From the NCBI GenBank assembly GCA_965203195.1, contig OZ241860.1:1054001-1118000 (forward strand): a stretch of DNA of 64,000 nucleotides. The letters are read 5' to 3'. The position numbers were made by a program, and so were the translations under genes. Shown here one piece after another: positions 24,059 to 32,906 of the stretch. A model generated the notes under the pieces. It made no database searches. It worked only from the letters and a program-made list of their open reading frames with translations, and was not told the origin of the DNA. This DNA is from Bin87 sp965203195. GTDB taxonomy: Bacteria; Chloroflexota; Dehalococcoidia; Lucifugimonadales; UBA3495. Position 1 is the first letter of the stretch; the number at the start of each line of letters is the position of its first letter.

Positions 24059-24418
24059 TCAACGCTTCTTCCAGGTATCCACCAGATAGTTGCCCTGGTC
24101 ATCGTCCACGCCCCAGATCTTGAAATGGATCCGCACATCGGCGTAAAGGGTCAGGTCGCCGGGCGTGGCCTCCGGGTCGCGGTACGCTTCCGCGGCAACC
24201 TCCATAAAATCCAGCGGAGCGTCATCGGAAACCGCAATGCGCTCCACCATATTCACCGCGCAGGCGGTGATGCCGGAAAGAAACAGCTCCCCCGAATAGA
24301 CGGCATCGCCGCCGCCGTCATCCGCCACCCAGTGGTGGGTGCGGGCGTTGCAAATCGCCCGGCCGTGCGTGCCGGAGCTGTAAGTCTGGGCGCGGTAAGC
24401 CAGTTCCAAAGCAGCCAT
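24059..24418 (-). CDS. OsmC-family protein (OsmC/Ohr fold)
   Basis: 119 residues from the ATG at 24418, with GGAGGGAGGAG just upstream. OsmC layout: AYRAQTYSSGTHGRAICNAR, GGGDAVYSGELFLSGITACA with the conserved Cys of the central helix, then VERIAVSDDAPLDFMEVAAE and ADVRIHFKIWGVDDDQG. The second reactive Cys of Ohr/OsmC peroxidases is not evident in the shortened C-terminal part, so peroxidase activity is doubtful. The start was chosen by ribosome site rather than the longer frame. Confidence 0.82.
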   Translation of the reverse strand: MAALELAYRAQTYSSGTHGRAICNARTHHWVADDGGGDAVYSGELFLSGITACAVNMVERIAVSDDAPLDFMEVAAEAYRDPEATPGDLTLYADVRIHFKIWGVDDDQGNYLVDTWKKR

Positions 24419-24762
24419 AATCTCCTCCCTCCTGTGTGGCGACAATCTCCGCCGGCCCCGCCGGGCCGTGCCATTGCGGCTCGTCCAAGCCGGCGTTGCC
24501 TAATCATAAACCATATCGCGCCACATCGCCAACCGCCGCCGCCGGCGCTACCGCCCTGCTTTTCCCCGCCGCCCCTTTGTCCCCGGCGGTGATTGCCCCG
24601 GCGGCTATTGCCCCGGCGCAGGAAACAATGCTGATGCCAATGACGACATCCCGGCGTCAGCCGGAATCCGGGATGCCGCCGCTGCGGAAATCCCTTCTTT
24701 GCCGGCGCGGCCCGGGCGCCGGCTTCCGCCGGCCGGCCGGCCGGCGAATACGGCCATAGCCG
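24419..24762. other. Intergenic region, nothing recognised
   Basis: No gene, RNA or clear signal is seen. There are short GC-rich repeats such as gattgccccggcggctattgccccggcg near 24590-24615. Confidence 0.4.
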
Positions 24763-25677
24763 TTAGCGGAACTGCGGCATCACATCGGCCGCGATAACCT
24801 CCATCAGCTCCCGGATGCGGCCCGCGTCGCCGGTGTTCAGCGCCAGTACAATGTGCTCCACGCCCGCCTCCCCATAAGCGGCAATGCCGGCAATCATCGC
24901 CGCCGGGTCATCGCCGGGGATGCGCGCCCGGTCGACGGCCCGCGGCCCCGACGCCGCCCCGTGCGCTTCCACTTCAACCCGCGCCGACATCGCCAGCCCA
25001 TCCGGGTCGCGGCCCGCCGCCGCCGCCAGCTCCCGCACCCGCCGGCGTCCCATGGCGAACTCCTCGGTGCTCGCCCCGGAAGGATGCCACCCGTTGCCCC
25101 GCGTCGCCGCCCGGCGTAAGGCTCCCGGACTGCTGCCGCCCACCCATAGCGGCACTCCCCGCGCCCCGTCCACCCGCTGCGCCGGCTTGGGCGCAAACTT
25201 CAGGTCGCCAAAATCCCAGCCTCCGCTGTGGTACTGCGGGTCATCCTTCCCCCACAATTCCCGCATTATGTCCATCGCTTCGTCCGTGAGCGCCCCTCGC
25301 CGATTCAATGGTATGCCCAGGGCTTCAAACTCCGGCGCCATCGCCCCCACGCCCACGCCCAGGGTCACCCGCCCGCCGGACATCTGATCCAGCGTGGCGG
25401 CGTACTTCGCCAGCTCCACCGGATTATGGTAGGGCAGCACCAGCACCGAAGTCCCCAGCCGGATGCGGGTAGTCAGCGCCGATATGTGCGACAGCGTCGC
25501 CATCGGGTGGTAGTAGGGCTTGTCATCCAGCCGTTCCCGAATGTACCCGTTGTTGAACAGGTGGTCCATCACCCACACCGAATCGTACCCCAGCTCCTCG
25601 GCCAGCGGCCCGAAAGCGATGACGGCGGACGCGTCCTCAATGCCCCAGTTGTTGGGTATGGTCACTCCGAATTCCAT
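24763..25677 (-). CDS. LLM-class F420/flavin-dependent oxidoreductase
   Basis: 304 residues from the ATG giving MEFGVTIPNNWG; a longer upstream frame is Arg/Gly-rich and unlikely. Luciferase-like (TIM-barrel) family: FGPLAEELGYDSVWVMDHLF, IRLGTSVLVLPYHNPVELAK, LDQMSGGRVTLGVGVGAM, then VPLWVGGSSPGALRRAA and GNGWHPSGASTEEF. This layout is that of F420-dependent dehydrogenases rather than of bacterial luciferase. The substrate cannot be told. The gene before it on this strand is an AIM24 protein, about 100 bases away. Confidence 0.9.
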   Translation of the reverse strand: MEFGVTIPNNWGIEDASAVIAFGPLAEELGYDSVWVMDHLFNNGYIRERLDDKPYYHPMATLSHISALTTRIRLGTSVLVLPYHNPVELAKYAATLDQMSGGRVTLGVGVGAMAPEFEALGIPLNRRGALTDEAMDIMRELWGKDDPQYHSGGWDFGDLKFAPKPAQRVDGARGVPLWVGGSSPGALRRAATRGNGWHPSGASTEEFAMGRRRVRELAAAAGRDPDGLAMSARVEVEAHGAASGPRAVDRARIPGDDPAAMIAGIAAYGEAGVEHIVLALNTGDAGRIRELMEVIAADVMPQFR

Positions 25678-25778
25678 AGCTTGCTTGCCGCCTCCGTTCC
25701 GTGGTCCGTGTATCCGCGCGCCGCCGCGCCGGGTAAGGCAGGATGCGCCGGGTAGGCCGCCCCTTTGCCGGCCCGCCT

Positions 25779-26465
25779 TCACTTGCTCTTGTCGGGCAGA
25801 AACGGCGTCAGCTTGTCGGCCAGAGACGCCAGGTTGCGCGTCTGCACCCACACCTGCCCCTGCCCCCGAAACTTCATCACCAGACCTTCCCCGCCCGCAA
25901 TCAGCGAACCGATGCCCCCCACCTTGCCGATGGAATACTCCACCTCGTCGCTGAACGCCACCAGGTGCCCGGTGTCAACCACCAGCTCCTCCTGTGGGGT
26001 CACCGCCACCTGCTTGATGGCGCCGAAGGAGTTGTAATACACCGTGCCAATGCCCTGCTCGGCGTAGGCGCGGATGAAAAACAGGCTCTCGCCGCTGAAA
26101 AACCCCCGGAAGCCCTGAAACTTGGTGTCCGTCTGCACATTCTCGGTGCAGGCCAGAAAAGAGCTGGACTGGATGAACAGGTTCCGCCCCGGCTGCAACT
26201 CAAAAGAGCCGATGTCCCCCGGCGACGACGGCGCCAGGCTGACCCAGCCCCCGCCGCCCTCGGCGGTGAATGTGTTCATAAAGAAATTCTCGCCCCCTAT
26301 CATCCGGCGAATGCCCCCGAACAGCCCTCCGCCGCCCGTTCCCGTTTTCATCGCCACCCCCTGCTGCGCCACCATCGCCCCGGTCTCCGCCTTCACGGAC
26401 TCCCCCGGCGCCAGGTTGACGGTCAGCAGCGAGTAGCTGGGGTTGAACTCCAATTCCGTTTGCAT
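25779..26465 (-). CDS. AIM24 / TIGR00266 family protein
   Basis: 228 residues, beginning MQTELEFNPSYSLLTVNLAP after a ribosome site (aggagaaatgc). Typical tryptophan-RNA-binding-attenuator-like AIM24 fold: GESVKAETGAMVAQQGVAMK, GGGLFGGIRRMIGGENFFMN, FFIRAYAEQGIGTVYY, LVVDTGHLVAFSDEVEY and GEGLVMKFRGQGQVWVQTR. Widespread in bacteria and mitochondria; exact biochemical role not known. Full length for the family. Confidence 0.9.
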   Translation of the reverse strand: MQTELEFNPSYSLLTVNLAPGESVKAETGAMVAQQGVAMKTGTGGGGLFGGIRRMIGGENFFMNTFTAEGGGGWVSLAPSSPGDIGSFELQPGRNLFIQSSSFLACTENVQTDTKFQGFRGFFSGESLFFIRAYAEQGIGTVYYNSFGAIKQVAVTPQEELVVDTGHLVAFSDEVEYSIGKVGGIGSLIAGGEGLVMKFRGQGQVWVQTRNLASLADKLTPFLPDKSK

Positions 26466-26660
26466 AATGCATTTCTCCTGGCCCTTCCGCAGGCCGCCTT
26501 CCGTCCCTTGCCGGGCCGGGCTGGCCTGCCCCAACCGGAACGGCGGCGGGACAGCCGGCCGGCCGGTAGGGCAGTCGGTCAGTCGGGCAGTCGGGCAAGC
26601 GCGGTACGGCACCGGGGCCGGCCCGCCGGCCCGATGCCGGGCCGAGCCACCCCCGTCATC

Positions 26661-27134
26661 CTACCCGGTCTTGATGGCCTGCACCAGCCGGGCGCATTCA
26701 ATGGCTCCCAGAGCGCAATCGGCGCCCAGGTTGCCCACTTTGCCCCCGGCCCGGTTAATCGCCTGTTCCATATTTTCGGTGGTCAGCACCCCGAACATCG
26801 TCGGCACCCCCGTTTCCCGGCTCACGGCGGCAATGCCGGCCGCCGCCTGGTTGCACACCATATCGTAATGGCTGGTCTCGCCGCGAATGACCGCGCCCAG
26901 GCAGATCACCGCATCGTAGCGTTTGGACTCGGCCAGAGTTTTCGCCAGCGCGGGCAGCTCAAACGAGCCGGGAACCCAAGCCGTGGCAATGTCGCCGTCC
27001 CGCACGCCGTACCGGGCCAGGGTATCAACGGCGGCGTCCAGCAGATTCTTGGTGATGACATAGTTGAAACGGGCGGCCACAATAGCAACCCGCAAGCCGG
27101 CGCCGTCCAGCCCTGCGTTCAGTTCCTGGGGCAA
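26661..27134 (-). CDS. ribH: 6,7-dimethyl-8-ribityllumazine synthase
   Basis: 157 residues. Lumazine synthase condenses 5-amino-6-ribitylaminouracil with 3,4-dihydroxy-2-butanone 4-phosphate in riboflavin synthesis. Visible motifs: VAIVAARFNYVITKNLLDAA, WVPGSFELPALAKTLA, ICLGAVIRGETSHYDMVCNQ, PTMFGVLTTENMEQA, and RAGGKVGNLGADCALGAIE. The active-site His of TSHYDMV is present. Other riboflavin genes are not nearby. Flavin supply would serve the oxidoreductases of this window, though linkage is only positional. Confidence 0.95.
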   Translation of the reverse strand: MPQELNAGLDGAGLRVAIVAARFNYVITKNLLDAAVDTLARYGVRDGDIATAWVPGSFELPALAKTLAESKRYDAVICLGAVIRGETSHYDMVCNQAAAGIAAVSRETGVPTMFGVLTTENMEQAINRAGGKVGNLGADCALGAIECARLVQAIKTG

Positions 27135-27332
27135 GCTCTCATCTCCTCAAAAAAATGATGCCATTCAATCCGGGGCATCCCGTCCGTCAGGATATTCGGT
27201 CCATCCGGGCATCCGCAATCCGGGCATTGGCAGCCGCCGGCCGGCTGGCCCGCCAGCGCAACGCTCGCCGCCCAGTGTACTACGCCGCCGCCCATAGTGT
27301 AACCCGCTGATCCGGCCCGGCGCTGCCGAAAA

Positions 27333-28559
27333 TCAGGCCGCCGCCGCATCCGCCAGCCGGCTATGAACCTCATCCAGCCACGCCATCTTGCCCAGCAGTA
27401 TCGCCCGCCCCAGACCCCGGACGAAATCTTTCCGTTCCCCGTCGGTAATGTACTCCACCGGCGATTTGCCATCCACCCGCGCCAGCAGCAGCACACCCAT
27501 CTGACGCACCGTGTCCCTTTCCAGCGCCTCGGCGCCAGAGTCGTGAGCGGCATCGGGGGCGGCATCGGGGGCAGTATCAGAGACAGTATCAGAGACAGTA
27601 TCGGAGTCAGCGTTGGCGCCGCCGGCCCGGTTGCCGGCGGCTTTCACCCTCCGGTGCGCCATCCAGAAGGCGCGGGCGGCGGCATTGTACTGCGGCGCCA
27701 GCTCGGGCCGGTGTATCGCCTTCAGTGCCAGATGATTGAGCATAAACGCCAGGTCAAAAACCGGATTCCCCAGATGCGCCACCTCAAAGTCCAGCAGAAA
27801 CGCCGCCCTTGCCTCCGGGGCCCCGCCCGTCCGGTGGTCCGATTGACCGGCCACGATGATATTCTTGGGGCTGTAATCGCCATGCACCAGCGCGCGCCCA
27901 CGGTTGAGCATCCGCTGCGCTTCGGTTTCAATCACGCCGGCCAGGTCGGGATGAACCGCCGCCGCCGCCCGGTGATAGGGATCAATCCGCAGCTGGACAA
28001 AGCAGCGCTGGTCGGCGAACTGCCGCAATTCCGGCGGGATGGCGGCATCCTCCCTTACGCCCGAATGCCGGTGTATCCTCCCCAGCAGTTCCCCAACCTG
28101 CCCGGCCGCATCAGAATCAATCCGCCCGTCCAACAGCGCGTCTTTCCAGTTCACCCCGCCGGGCGGCGCTGCGGTCATCACGAACAGAAAGTTGTCCCGG
28201 TCCTCGTACCGCGCCTGCGGAACGCCCCCCGCCGGCAGCGCCTTCCCCAGATACCTGATGGCGGCGCACTCCCGGTAGATGCGTTCCCGGTCGGCAAACC
28301 ACTCCTCGGCAACCCGTAGCCTGGACAGCGACTGCTTAATCACCAGCGCCGTCTCGCCCGCGCCCGCCCCGCCGCCCGCGTCAGACTCGCCGGACCAGCC
28401 CGGCTCATCCGAAGGGCCGGGAACGCTGACCCGTATCACGGTGTTGGAAACCCCGCCGCCCAGGGCCACCGCCGTCGCCCTCGCCGCCGCCTCCGGCGCC
28501 AGCAAACCCCGCGCGGCCAGATATGCGGCGGCGTTGTGTTCGTCAAGTACGAAAGACAT
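27333..28559 (-). CDS. Aminoglycoside-phosphotransferase-fold kinase (APH family; methylthioribose-kinase-like)
   Basis: 408 residues from the ATG giving MSFVLDEHNAAAYL; another ATG five codons earlier is possible. APH/choline-kinase fold: GGGVSNTVIRV glycine-rich loop, ALVIKQSL with the ATP-binding Lys, HGDYSPKNIIV (Brenner catalytic loop) and LLDFEVAHLGNPVFDLAFML with the metal Asp. VAEEWFADRERIYRE and ALVHGDYSPKN recall MtnK-like proteins. A low-complexity insert of DTVSDTVSDTAPDAAP repeats lies near residue 330. Substrate is not clear. Confidence 0.82.
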   Translation of the reverse strand: MSFVLDEHNAAAYLAARGLLAPEAAARATAVALGGGVSNTVIRVSVPGPSDEPGWSGESDAGGGAGAGETALVIKQSLSRLRVAEEWFADRERIYRECAAIRYLGKALPAGGVPQARYEDRDNFLFVMTAAPPGGVNWKDALLDGRIDSDAAGQVGELLGRIHRHSGVREDAAIPPELRQFADQRCFVQLRIDPYHRAAAAVHPDLAGVIETEAQRMLNRGRALVHGDYSPKNIIVAGQSDHRTGGAPEARAAFLLDFEVAHLGNPVFDLAFMLNHLALKAIHRPELAPQYNAAARAFWMAHRRVKAAGNRAGGANADSDTVSDTVSDTAPDAAPDAAHDSGAEALERDTVRQMGVLLLARVDGKSPVEYITDGERKDFVRGLGRAILLGKMAWLDEVHSRLADAAAA

Positions 28560-28873
28560 TGCCTGTCTATCCACCTACCCGGTTGCCCAATCCCCCGGAC
28601 TCTGGCGGGGGCAGGATTCGTCTGATTAATTAGCGCAGTGGCCGCGCAGCGCCGCCGCCGCCCAGTATATGCCGCCGGCGCCGCCGCCCGCTACCCCCGC
28701 GCTTCCGGTGCCGTCGTTTCCGGGCGGCGGCGTTTCCAATCGGAGGAAAATCGCCAATGCGCCCGCCCGCCCGCTTTGGCCGGCGTTATCCCGGCAGATT
28801 GACGCCAGCCCGTCGCTGCGGTATGGTAAGCAGGGGCCAACGCGCCTACTCAATCCTGTGGAGCGTCTCAACA
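28560..28873. other. Divergent intergenic region, nothing recognised
   Basis: Lies between the minus-strand kinase and the + strand MaoC operon. It must hold promoters for both, but I saw no clean -35/-10 pair; ggtatggtaag near 28821 could be part of one. Confidence 0.35.
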
Positions 28874-29299
28874 ATGCCCGAACCCGCTTTGCCCCTGTTC
28901 GATTACGACGCCGTCCAAATCGGCGCGGAACTGGGGTCTTACGAATACCTGCTGACGCAGGAAATGGTGGACCTCTACCGCCGCGCGGTCGACGACCCCG
29001 ACGCCGTGTTCCCCACCATCGCCGTCAAGCACGACGCCACCTCGCTGTCCCTGGCCTACGACGACCAGACCGGCAGCATCAACGCCGGCAACGAGATTGA
29101 ACTGCACAACCCCCCCATCCCCGGCAAGAAAATCAGCGTTACCGGCCGCATCCACAACAAGTACGTCCGCCGTGACAAGCCCTACCTCGTCATTGAGGCC
29201 ACCGCCGTGGACGAGGACGGGCGGCTCATCGAAAAAATGCGTACCTACCAGATCAAGAAACCGGAGGAGTTGGGTAAAAAATGGCACCCGCAACCCTAG
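28874..29299 (+). CDS. MaoC-like hot-dog dehydratase, FAS1-type N-terminal half
   Basis: 141 residues. Start at the ATG giving MPEPALPLFDYDAVQIG; upstream in-frame codons were not used. It resembles the N-terminal hot-dog domain of MaoC dehydratases: LGSYEYLLTQEMVDLYRRAV, FPTIAVKHDATSLSLAYD, IPGKKISVTGRIHNKYVRRD, and DEDGRLIEKMRTYQIKK. The second half is encoded by the next gene, which overlaps it by 19 bases. The pair probably hydrates an enoyl-CoA or similar thioester. It is the first gene of an operon that includes a selenoprotein. Confidence 0.82.
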   Translation: MPEPALPLFDYDAVQIGAELGSYEYLLTQEMVDLYRRAVDDPDAVFPTIAVKHDATSLSLAYDDQTGSINAGNEIELHNPPIPGKKISVTGRIHNKYVRRDKPYLVIEATAVDEDGRLIEKMRTYQIKKPEELGKKWHPQP

Positions 29300-29709
29300 A
29301 CGGCGCGACCCTGCCCGTCGTCACCAAGCGCATCACCCAGGAAGTCATCAACCAGTTTGAGGCTTGCGGCATCCTCAACCGCGCCAACATCCACAACGAC
29401 CCGGACCTGGCCGCCCGCAAGCTGGGCACCACCTACGCCATCGCCTCCGGCCGCATGAGCATCGCCTTCTGCACCGAAGCTATGCGCAAGTTCATCGGCC
29501 CCGACGATTTCCACCGCACCGGCAACGTCAACCTCAAGTTCCTGCGCCCGGTCAAGGACGGCGACACCATCACCGTCCGCGGCATCGTCCGCAGCCGGGA
29601 ACCTCAAGACGACGGCCGCGCTCTGGTCACCGTTGAAATGCACTGCGAAAACCAGAACGGCGACAAAACCGCCGTCGGGCAGGCCAGCGCGCTAATCGCC
29701 GCCGGGTAA
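29281..29709 (+). CDS. MaoC-like hot-dog dehydratase, C-terminal-type partner
   Basis: 142 residues. MaoC/hydratase-2 fold: ITQEVINQFEACGILNRANI, HNDPDLAARKLGTTYAIASG with the acid-His pair area (N-x-H-N-D), FRPVKDGDTITVRGIVRSRE-like strand FLRPVKDGDTITVRGIV, and VTVEMHCENQNGDKTAVGQA. It overlaps the upstream partner by 19 bases, indicating coupled translation and a two-subunit hydratase. Substrate unknown. Confidence 0.84.
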   Translation: MAPATLDGATLPVVTKRITQEVINQFEACGILNRANIHNDPDLAARKLGTTYAIASGRMSIAFCTEAMRKFIGPDDFHRTGNVNLKFLRPVKDGDTITVRGIVRSREPQDDGRALVTVEMHCENQNGDKTAVGQASALIAAG

Positions 29710-29776
29710 AGTTATGGCCGCGCGCCGCCCCGGGCGAATCCCCCTGCTCAACCACCGCCTGACAGGAGCAGAACGA

Positions 29777-30091
29777 ATGACAATGACCCGTTCCGATTTC
29801 GGCAAAGTCGAAGTGGAGATCATCTACTGCGTCCCTTGAGGCTACCACGGCCTCGCCACGTGGCTGGCGACCGAATTCTGGCGCTCCCAAAACGCGGGGG
29901 ACATCGCCGTCAAACTCACCCCCGCCGACAAGGGCCGCCTGGAAATCTACCTGGACGGCGCCAAAATCTTTGACCGCTTCGACGAACCGGGCAACGAATA
30001 CCCCGGCTACACCAAAGTCAACGAACTCAAAATGACCGTGGCCGAACGCATTTTTGAGGTTGAAGACGAAATGATGGCGGGGAACGGCTAG
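29777..30091 (+). CDS. SelW/Rdx-family selenoprotein with CVPU motif (UGA read as Sec)
   Basis: 104 residues if UGA at 29837-29839 is Sec21. AGGAG lies about nine bases before the ATG. The N-terminus reads VEVEIIYCVPU followed by GYHGLATWLATEFW, then DIAVKLTPADKGRLEIYLDG and AKIFDRF. This is the Rdx (SelW/SelT/SelH) thioredoxin-like pattern with its CxxU/CxxC motif after the first strand. The frame is open to TAG at 30089, and the next gene starts at the very next base. No shorter start would give a functional protein, and a hairpin follows UGA. A thiol-redox role is expected. Confidence 0.88.
29853..29870 (+). promoter_or_regulatory. SECIS-like hairpin after the UGA of the SelW-like gene
   Basis: TCGCCA (29853-29858) pairs with TGGCGA (29865-29870) around the loop CGTGGC. 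The stem starts 14 bases after UGA and the loop has G in its second position, as expected for bacterial SECIS elements. Confidence 0.6.
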
Positions 30092-30793
30092 ATGGCGAAT
30101 CAGGAACACCTCGCCATCGTCCGCGCCGGCCCCGCCGCGCTGGCCCAGTGGCGCGCCGCCCACCCGGACGCCGTGCTGGATTTGCGCGCCGCCGACCTGC
30201 GCGACCTGAACTTGGCCGGCGCGGATCTGCGGGGCGCGGATCTGCGCGGCGCCCTGCTCGCCGACGCCCGCCTCGCCAAAGCCAACCTGTCTCGCGCCGA
30301 CCTGCGCGCCGCCGACCTCACCGGCGCCGAACTCGGCGGCGCCACCCTCGCCAACGCCAATATGGCCACCGCCATCCTCCGCAATGTGAACCTGTTCTGG
30401 GCCGACCTCAAGCAGTCCAATATGCAGGAAGCCGTGCTCCAGTGGTCGCGCCTCAACCGCGCCTCCTTCCTCAACACCGACCTCACCGGCGCCAACTGTA
30501 GCCAGACCACCGCCATTGAAGTTGACCTGCGCTCCGCCAACCTGACCAACTCCAACTGGCAGGGGGCAAACCTCAACGGCGCCGACGTCAGCCGCGCCGT
30601 GATGCTGGGCGCCGACTTCACCGCCGCCAAAATCCGCGACTCAATGTGGATTATGACCGACCTGCGCGGCGCCAACTTTGACCGCGCCAGCCTCCACCGC
30701 TGCGATATGACTATGGGCAAATGGGACCACACCACCGGCTTTCCCCCCGGCTTTGACCCGATGTTCATTGAAAACCGGGTTGACGACTACTAG
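30092..30793 (+). CDS. Pentapeptide-repeat protein
   Basis: 233 residues. After about 28 helical residues it has some 30 A(D/N)LxX repeats: LRAADLRDLNLAGADLRGAD, ANLSRADLRAADLTGAELGG, FLNTDLTGANCSQTTAIEVD, ANLNGADVSRAVMLGADF. Such repeats fold into a right-handed quadrilateral beta helix. The start codon follows directly on the stop codon of the SelW-like gene, so translation is probably coupled. The role is unknown. It does not look like a gyrase-mimic Qnr/MfpA protein in any specific motif. Confidence 0.88.
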   Translation: MANQEHLAIVRAGPAALAQWRAAHPDAVLDLRAADLRDLNLAGADLRGADLRGALLADARLAKANLSRADLRAADLTGAELGGATLANANMATAILRNVNLFWADLKQSNMQEAVLQWSRLNRASFLNTDLTGANCSQTTAIEVDLRSANLTNSNWQGANLNGADVSRAVMLGADFTAAKIRDSMWIMTDLRGANFDRASLHRCDMTMGKWDHTTGFPPGFDPMFIENRVDDY

Positions 30794-30884
30794 CCGGGCC
30801 CCTGTGCCTGGCCCTTGCGCCGCTGCCGCCACCGGCGCAAGGGGCTGCCACCGCCCCCCGCATTCGGACACGGAGACGCTACTG

Positions 30885-31772
30885 ATGCTTATCGATAACC
30901 CGGCCCTCGTCACGGCGATTATCAGCGTCCTGTCATTCCTGCTGGTCGCCGCCGGCGGCGCTTTCTGGATGGGCAAGATCAGCAACCGGATCGACCAGCA
31001 TGGCCAGGACATTGGGCAGCTGCAAGTCCAGGTTACCGGGATGACCACCCGCGTTGTCCAGATGGGGGTCAAAGTCGACCTCCTGGAGACCAAAGTCGAC
31101 CAGGTCGCCAGGGATATGCAGACGGGCTTCCACGAGCTCCGCGACGAGACGCGAGCCGGTGTCAGCGAGCTCCGGGGAGAGACGCAGACCGGTGTCAGCG
31201 AACTCCGGCGGGAGATGCAGGCTGGCGTCAGCGAACTCCGGCGGGAGATGCAGGCTGGCGTCAGCGAACTCCGGGAGGAAATGCAAGCGGATATGCAAGA
31301 GGTTCGGGAGGAGATGCGGACGGGCTTTCGGGAGGTTCGGGAGGAGATGAAGGCCAGCGTCCAGGAGGCGAGGGAGGAGATGAAGGCCAGCGTCCAGGAA
31401 GTTCGGGAGGAGATGAAGACGGGCTTCCAGGAGGTCAAGGAGGTTCGGGAGGAGATGCGGAAGGGCTTTCGGGAGGTTCGGGAGGAGATGAAGGCCAGCG
31501 TCCAGGAGGCGAGGGAGGAGACGAAAGCCAGCGTCCGGGAGGTTCGGGAGGAGATGAAAACGGGCTTCCAAACGGGCTTCCAGGAGATCAAGGAGGTTCG
31601 GGAGGAGATGCAGACTGGCTTCAGGGAGGTTCGGGAGGAAATGCGGGAGGGTTTCCGCGAGTTCCGGGAGGAAATGCGCCGCAGCAACCAGCAGCTCCTG
31701 CTCGCCCTCGTCAACCACTCCCACGCCGAAGGCGGCCAGGCCATATTCACCCTGCCGGCGCCCGCGGAATAA
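30885..31772 (+). CDS. Membrane-anchored hendecad (11-residue repeat) coiled-coil protein
   Basis: 295 residues from the ATG giving MLIDNPALVTAIISV. One N-terminal membrane helix (VTAIISVLSFLLVAAGGAFW) is followed by a long coiled coil. From about residue 85 it is built of 11-residue units such as GVSELRREMQA, ASVQEAREEMK and TGFREVREEM. At DNA level these are 33-base tandem repeats, many nearly identical, so the copy number may vary between strains. The C-terminus (RSNQQLLLALVNHSHAEGGQ) is not repetitive. Function unknown; a cell-envelope or partition-like scaffold is possible. Confidence 0.78.
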   Translation: MLIDNPALVTAIISVLSFLLVAAGGAFWMGKISNRIDQHGQDIGQLQVQVTGMTTRVVQMGVKVDLLETKVDQVARDMQTGFHELRDETRAGVSELRGETQTGVSELRREMQAGVSELRREMQAGVSELREEMQADMQEVREEMRTGFREVREEMKASVQEAREEMKASVQEVREEMKTGFQEVKEVREEMRKGFREVREEMKASVQEAREETKASVREVREEMKTGFQTGFQEIKEVREEMQTGFREVREEMREGFREFREEMRRSNQQLLLALVNHSHAEGGQAIFTLPAPAE

Positions 31773-31844
31773 CCCGTCGCTCCCTTCACCCCGCCATCGC
31801 CATCATCGTCGCCATCGCCATCCCGCCGGCCCCAACCAGCTGCT

Positions 31845-32870
31845 ATGTCCATCCTCCTGATTGCTGCCCACACCCCCGGCGCCGGCAAAACCGCCATCGC
31901 CGCCGGCTTGGCCACCCTGGCCGCCGGTTTTGACGCCGACGCCGGCCCCGCCCCCGTTGCCGTTGCCGTCTGCAAACCCCTGTCGCCCGCCGGCGACCGT
32001 GACCCGGACGCCGCCTATTTCGCCCGCCAATTCCACGGCGACATACCCGTAACCACCACTACCACCGCCGGCAAAGACGACGATGCGGCGCTGGACGCTG
32101 CCGCCGCCGCTGTCCGCGCCCTGGCCGGCAACCATCCCCATACCCTGGTGGAAATCGCCCACCCGGAGCCGGCCGCTTCCGGCATCGCATCGCCCTGGAC
32201 TCTCGGCCTGGCGGAACGCCTGGCGGCGCGCCTCCTCGCCATCTTTGACTATGACGCCGGCCTGTCCGCCGCCACCGTATCCGCCGCCGTTGCGCCCTTG
32301 GAGAACGCCCTGGCCGGGGTAATTATCAACCGTACCCCCCCCTACCGCACCCGGCAGGTAGCTGCGCTGCGCTCCGAACTGGACTCCGCCGGCGTGCCCG
32401 TCCTGGCTGCTATCCTCGAGGATCGCCCCCTGCTGGCCCTGACGATGTCCCAATTGGCGCAGGGCCTGGACGGACGCTGGGAACTGGAACCATCCGACGG
32501 CGACGCCTGGGTTGACCGCTTTTTGATTGGCGGCAACATTATGGACTCCGGCGCCGGCTACTTCGGGCGCTACCCCAAACAGGCGGTTATCACCCGCGCC
32601 GAGCGCCCCGACATACAAATGGCCAGCCTGATGCCGGACGGCAATACCCGCTGCCTGGTGCTGACCGGCGGCGCCCAGCCTGCGGAATACATCCGCGTGG
32701 AAGCCGCCAGGCGCGCTGTGCCGGTGCTGCTGGTTGACGCCGACACCCTGGACACCGCCGCCGCCATAGGCGCTCTGCTGCCCGTCGCCGCCGCGCATCA
32801 TACCGACAAGGCCACGCGTATGGGCTACCTCTTGGCGGAGCGGATTGCCGTAGCAACCCTGCTGCCCTGA
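31845..32870 (+). CDS. Phosphotransacetylase-family protein (P-loop AAA_26 + DRTGG)
   Basis: 341 residues. The N-terminal half is a BioD-like P-loop domain (LLIAAHTPGAGKTAIAAGLA, CKPLSP, VEIAHPEPAASGIASPWTLG). The C-terminal half is a DRTGG domain (MDSGAGYFGRYPKQAVITRA, RPDIQMASLMPDGNTRCLVL, TGGAQPAEYI). This pair is found N-terminal to phosphotransacetylases, but here it stands alone without the catalytic Pta domain, as in several Chloroflexota and Cyanobacteria. Probably regulatory, perhaps sensing an acyl-phosphate or nucleotide. No operon partner identified. Confidence 0.84.
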   Translation: MSILLIAAHTPGAGKTAIAAGLATLAAGFDADAGPAPVAVAVCKPLSPAGDRDPDAAYFARQFHGDIPVTTTTTAGKDDDAALDAAAAAVRALAGNHPHTLVEIAHPEPAASGIASPWTLGLAERLAARLLAIFDYDAGLSAATVSAAVAPLENALAGVIINRTPPYRTRQVAALRSELDSAGVPVLAAILEDRPLLALTMSQLAQGLDGRWELEPSDGDAWVDRFLIGGNIMDSGAGYFGRYPKQAVITRAERPDIQMASLMPDGNTRCLVLTGGAQPAEYIRVEAARRAVPVLLVDADTLDTAAAIGALLPVAAAHHTDKATRMGYLLAERIAVATLLP

Positions 32871-32906
32871 CCCACGCCCGTCGGCAGTCGCCGCAGCCCG
32901 CCGTGG

